This document shows, one piece after another, positions 32,584 to 35,277 of a stretch of 35,277 nucleotides of DNA. Both the position numbers and the translations under genes were made by a program. Where the stretch lies: positions 1 through 35,277 of the forward strand of contig JAQYLT010000079.1 of the NCBI GenBank assembly GCA_028719885.1, in the 5' to 3' direction. Source of the DNA: Bacillota bacterium. Lineage in GTDB: Bacteria > Bacillota > Clostridia > Oscillospirales > Oscillospiraceae. How positions within the stretch are numbered: position 1 is the stretch's first letter; every line of letters starts with the position of its first letter. Under the pieces are notes generated by a model, which did no database searches, was not told the DNA's origin, and saw nothing but the letters and a program-made list of their open reading frames with translations.

Positions 32584-33351
32584 ATGCAGGATATCGGAAT
32601 GCAGTTTCATATTCACTGTGTGGCGGGGGATGTGGGGCGCTATGTCTTTCTGCCCGGTGACCCGGGGCGGTGCCAGGCCATCGCCTCTTATTTTGACGAT
32701 CCGGTGCACATCGGCATGAATCGGGAGTACAATGTCTACACCGGCACGTTGCTGGGGGAGAAGGTGTCTGTCTGCTCCACCGGCATCGGCGGCCCCTCCG
32801 CCTCCATCGCCATGGAGGAGCTGGCGGCCATCGGTGCGGATACCTTTATCCGGGTGGGCACCTGCGGCGGCATTGATTTGGAGGTGGAGCCGGGGGATGT
32901 GGTGGTGGCCAGCGGCGCCATTCGCTATGAGCACACCTCCCTGGAATATGCCCCCATTGAGTTCCCCGCCGTGCCGGATTTCGAGGTCACTGCCGCATTG
33001 AAGGCGGCGGGGGAGGCCCTGGGCTATCGCACCCACGTGGGTGTGGTCCAGTGTAAGGATTCTTTCTATGGCCAGCACAATCCGGAAAAGTCCCCGGTGT
33101 ATTACGACCTGCTGCAAAAGTGGGAGAGCTGGAAGCGGCTGGGGGTAAAGGCCAGCGAAATGGAGTCCGCGGCGCTCTTTGTGGTGGCCTCTGCCCTGCA
33201 TGTCCGCTGCGGCAGCTGCTTCCACGCGGTGTGGAACCAGGAGCGGGAAAAGGCCGGCCTGTTCATGAAGATGACCGAGGATACCACCGGGGCAATCCGG
33301 GTGGGCGTGGAAGCCATGAAGCGGCTGATTGCCGCCGACAAACAAAAATAA
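32584..33351 (+). CDS. udp: uridine phosphorylase
   Basis: 255-residue nucleoside phosphorylase releasing uracil and ribose-1-phosphate from uridine. Seen: FLPGDPGRC (phosphate site), [17 protein letters not shown] (family signature), and [13 protein letters not shown], where Glu-Met-Glu grips the ribose. Length is normal. The start at 32584 (MQDIG) is preferred: AGGAG is 8 nt upstream, whereas the ATG two codons earlier is only 2 nt from it. Own promoter and terminator, so a single-gene unit for pyrimidine salvage. Confidence 0.93.
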   Translation: MQDIGMQFHIHCVAGDVGRYVFLPGDPGRCQAIASYFDDPVHIGMNREYNVYTGTLLGEKVSVCSTGIGGPSASIAMEELAAIGADTFIRVGTCGGIDLEVEPGDVVVASGAIRYEHTSLEYAPIEFPAVPDFEVTAALKAAGEALGYRTHVGVVQCKDSFYGQHNPEKSPVYYDLLQKWESWKRLGVKASEMESAALFVVASALHVRCGSCFHAVWNQEREKAGLFMKMTEDTTGAIRVGVEAMKRLIAADKQK

Positions 33352-33382
33352 AAAATGCGGCTCGCAAGAGCCACATTTTTTT
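33351..33382. terminator. bidirectional terminator between udp and the small unknown gene
   Basis: AAAAATGCGGCTC pairs with GAGCCACATTTTT (one internal mismatch) around GCAA, giving T-runs on both strands. Convergent genes end on either side. Confidence 0.9.
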
Positions 33383-33399
33383 GAATATGGAATCAAGGC

Positions 33400-33723
33400 T
33401 TAGTTTTCCGCGTAGCTGACGAAGCCAAGGGTGAGATAGTCCAGATACACCCGCTTATCCGGGGTCTTGCCCATGGTTACCCGGCGGCACTCCACCTCCC
33501 AAACGGGCTCTCCCTCCAGGGTGGTCTTTTTGATCTCAAACACATGGTTCCAGCTGCGGCCCTCCATGACCTCCGCCTCCCCTCGGGTGAAGCTGATCAC
33601 CTCGGTGCGGCGAAAATGAAAGGTGGGAAACGCGTTGTGCAGGAACGCTTCAAAAAGGGCTTCGGCATCCAGAACGCTGCCTTGATAGAACGTTCTGCGA
33701 ATCATTGCACCGTAATCTTCCAT
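33400..33723 (-). CDS. 107-residue protein of unknown function
   Basis: A soluble, mixed alpha/beta-looking protein with no signal peptide, membrane helix or motif that I recognise. Notable segments are YGAMIRRTFYQGSVLDAE at the start and RGEAEVMEGRSWNHVFEI in the middle. Cysteine is rare. The start at 33723 is set by GGAGG 7 nt upstream; longer readings run into the family-2 repeat and are artefacts. It stands alone on the minus strand between plus-strand genes, with a shared terminator at its 3' end. Confidence 0.75.
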   Translation of the reverse strand: MEDYGAMIRRTFYQGSVLDAEALFEAFLHNAFPTFHFRRTEVISFTRGEAEVMEGRSWNHVFEIKKTTLEGEPVWEVECRRVTMGKTPDKRVYLDYLTLGFVSYAEN

Positions 33724-33775
33724 GGTAATTCCTCCTTGTGGAATGGTACGGAAATCGCTGAGGCGGTTGTCCGAG

Positions 33776-33936
33776 GGAACCTCTGAATAAATTGCCTGCG
33801 GCTGAGCGGCGGGTCTTTTGCCCCATCCGTGCAGTACGAAACCCCAGAAATACACAAAGTATTCCCAGGGGTTTGGTACTTTCGGCTGAGCCAAAACCCC
33901 TCGCCGTCAGCTCTTGCCGATTGGTTCAGAGCTTCC
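33776..33936. repeat. family-2 hairpin element, copy 2
   Basis: 161 bp with ends GGAACCTCTGAATAAATTG and, as complement, GGAAGCTCTGAACCAATCG. The interior matches copy 1 (CTTTTGCCCCATCCGTGCAG is shared exactly). The central hairpin arms differ from copy 1 (AAACCCC pairs with GGGGTTT) but pairing is kept around AATAC...GTATT. It lies about 50 nt upstream of the small unknown gene. Confidence 0.8.
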
Positions 33937-33983
33937 CCAGGTTCAATATAGCGGAAAATGTATGTTATGTCAATAAGTCTGGA

Positions 33984-33989
33984 TATAAT
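33984..33989 (+). promoter_or_regulatory. -10 element upstream of the small membrane protein gene
   Basis: A perfect TATAAT about 48 nt before the GTG start. The -35 position (TATGTT) is poor. Confidence 0.35.
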
Positions 33990-34036
33990 TGCTTGATTTT
34001 TATGCAAAATAACGAATATCTGTTGGAGGCATTGCA

Positions 34037-34549
34037 GTGAATCAAAAAAGAAAATCCCCCGCCTCGGTGATGGCTCTGGGCGGTGTGCTGGCGGCGCTGG
34101 CCGTTGTGATTATGAGCCTGGGCGGGCTGATTCCTGTTGCCACCTACATCAGCCCCATGCTCTGTGCGATCCTGCTACAGGTGGTTCTGCTGTCCTGCGG
34201 CGTTCGGATCGCCTGGGCCTGGTATGGGGCGGTGGCCATTCTGGCGGTGCTGCTGTCGGCGGATAAGGAAGCGGCGGCGGTGTTTGTGTTTCTGGGCTAC
34301 TATCCCATTGTCAAGCCCAGGCTGGATGAGACCCGCCCTGCCTGGCTGTGGAAAGGGCTGCTGTTCAACGGCAGCATCGGGGTCATGTATTTTTTGCTGC
34401 TCCGAATCTTCGGCATGGGGGAGCTGGGGGAGGAATTTGAGGAATTCGGCCTTGTGATGCTGCTGGTGCTGCTGATCCTGGGCAACGTGACCTTTTTCCT
34501 GCTGGACAAGCTGCTGGGGATGAAGAAATTCCGGAGGAAGGTGTTTTAG
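34037..34549 (+). CDS. small multi-pass membrane protein, ECF S-component-like
   Basis: 170 residues with about five hydrophobic segments. The opening (SVMALGGVLAALAVVIMSLGG, then PVATYISPMLCAILLQVV) resembles the first two helices of ECF-type substrate-binding subunits and related clostridial membrane proteins. It is shorter than a full S component and lacks clear ligand motifs. It starts with GTG; GGAGG is 7 nt upstream. Immediately followed by the GIY-YIG gene, with 1 nt between them. The assignment is tentative. Confidence 0.7.
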   Translation: MNQKRKSPASVMALGGVLAALAVVIMSLGGLIPVATYISPMLCAILLQVVLLSCGVRIAWAWYGAVAILAVLLSADKEAAAVFVFLGYYPIVKPRLDETRPAWLWKGLLFNGSIGVMYFLLLRIFGMGELGEEFEEFGLVMLLVLLILGNVTFFLLDKLLGMKKFRRKVF

Positions 34550-34550
34550 C

Positions 34551-34814
34551 GTGGAAAGACCCTGGCAGCTCTATCTGCTCCGCTGCGGCGACGGCACGCT
34601 GTACACCGGAATTGCGCTGGACGCCGAAAAGCGCCTTTTGATGCACCGCAGCGGCAAGGGGGCGAAGTACACCCGCGGCCGGGGGCCCCTGGAGCTGGTG
34701 TATACCGAAATCTGCCCCACCCACTCCGATGCCCTGAAACGGGAGCTGGAAGTGAAAGCCATGACACGGGAGGAGAAGGAAGAGCTGATTCAGGCAGCCG
34801 CACATTCACATTGA
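34551..34814 (+). CDS. GIY-YIG domain protein (UPF0213/YhbQ-like)
   Basis: 87 residues, the normal size for the YhbQ group of single GIY-YIG nuclease-fold proteins. Seen: LYLLRCGDGTLYTGIA (the GIY-YIG strands), AEKRLLMHRSGKGAKYTRGRGP with the conserved Arg, and KRELEVKAMTREEK with the conserved Glu. GTG start, with an AAGG site 9 nt upstream that overlaps the end of the previous gene; translation coupling is likely. DNA cleavage or repair is the family's suggested role. Confidence 0.9.
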   Translation: MERPWQLYLLRCGDGTLYTGIALDAEKRLLMHRSGKGAKYTRGRGPLELVYTEICPTHSDALKRELEVKAMTREEKEELIQAAAHSH

Positions 34815-34879
34815 TTTTCTGGATATTAATAGCCAAATGATATGCAGAAAGGCCGGATGCCAACGGGAAAGATAACCGC

Positions 34880-35170
34880 TTTTTGCTCTGAAAATTGGAG
34901 CTTGGCGAGTTTGTTGAATTGAAAATGATTCAACGTGTGCGTAGGGAACGCATTCATGCGTTCCGAAACGTCGGTTACCATCCATGGTCCGTTGGATGGT
35001 AACAGGTTCATTTTCTCAACATTTTTCCATTCAACATACCCCAATAAAAACATTACCGAGGCGGAATGCATAATTGCATTCCCTACGCAAAAATCATCGT
35101 TTTACGATTTGTCGAACCCTGGTGGTTTATGAACCGGGCGGAACGGATAAATCCGTTCCCTGTTATGAAG
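34880..35170 (+). repeat. family-1 palindromic element, copy F
   Basis: Two intact boxes (34940-34965, 35062-35087) and a third shortened one (35139-35162). The left arm GGAGCTTGGCGAG and the internal hairpin TTACCATCCA...TGGATGGTAA match other copies, but the terminal TGTGCTTATCGG ends are not recognisable. Beyond it, 35171-35277 shows no supported gene. Confidence 0.7.
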
Positions 35171-35277
35171 TGACCTTTGTCAAGGGGTAAAAGCGTAGAA
35201 TTCTGCACTCTAAAAATGTAGAAAATACCGAAAGGCATATGGGAAGAATCCGGTGACAGATTCCGGCAGTTGGCCAC

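Noticed and set aside
34826..35071. Small ORFs inside the repeats (peptides containing NAFPT or GNGFIRSE)
   Set aside because: They recur wherever family-1 elements occur, simply translate the palindromic boxes, and have no ribosome binding sites.

Overview
The window reads as chromosomal DNA of a Gram-positive gut-type Clostridia member, probably Oscillospiraceae/Ruminococcaceae. The reasons are moderately high GC, strong GGAGG-type ribosome binding sites, occasional GTG/TTG starts, clostridial-type protein families (DegV, DUF308, GH127/GH31, a GGDEF protein, a secreted Cys-rich repeat protein) and dense intergenic palindromic repeats. No rRNA, tRNA or CRISPR array was found. From 0.3 to 25.7 kb every confident gene is on the minus strand; from 25.9 kb most are on the plus strand.

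Layout. 0-0.3 kb: degraded tyrosine-recombinase C-terminus. 0.3-5.4 kb (minus): tight cluster of a radical SAM enzyme, a CDP-alcohol phosphatidyltransferase fused to a VTT/DedA-like domain, a DegV fatty-acid-binding protein, a DUF308 membrane protein and an LDH-fold 2-hydroxyacid dehydrogenase. 5.9-8.5 kb: metK, then a nitroreductase-TetR pair. 8.9-14.4 kb: intracellular GH127 beta-L-arabinofuranosidase and GH31 alpha-xylosidase downstream of a decapitated DUF624 gene and a GGDEF diguanylate cyclase. 15.3-18.9 kb: a 1213-residue secreted Cys-rich repeat protein. 19.3-20.0 kb: an apparently autoregulated TetR. 20.5-25.7 kb: a MacAB-like ABC exporter operon with two different HlyD-type adaptors. 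25.9-34.8 kb: GH32 sucrase, an orphan secreted solute-binding protein (minus), a membrane nucleotide-sugar 4,6-dehydratase, an alpha/beta hydrolase, uridine phosphorylase, a small unknown protein (minus), a small membrane protein and a GIY-YIG protein.

Two non-coding repeat families punctuate the window. Family 1 (six copies, about 140-465 bp) has terminal inverted repeats near TGTGCTTATCGG...CTCAGC and contains 26-bp palindromic boxes (GTAGGGAAC...) whose arms change in compensating pairs. Four copies lie 28-116 bp upstream of a minus-strand start codon. Family 2 (two copies, 161-162 bp) has 19-bp terminal inverted repeats and a central hairpin with differing but still paired arms.

The most intriguing candidate system is the radical SAM / CDP-OH-PT-VTT / DegV cluster. 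Its three families point towards membrane lipid chemistry, possibly radical modification of acyl chains. That is an inference from family membership and gene order, not a demonstrated function.
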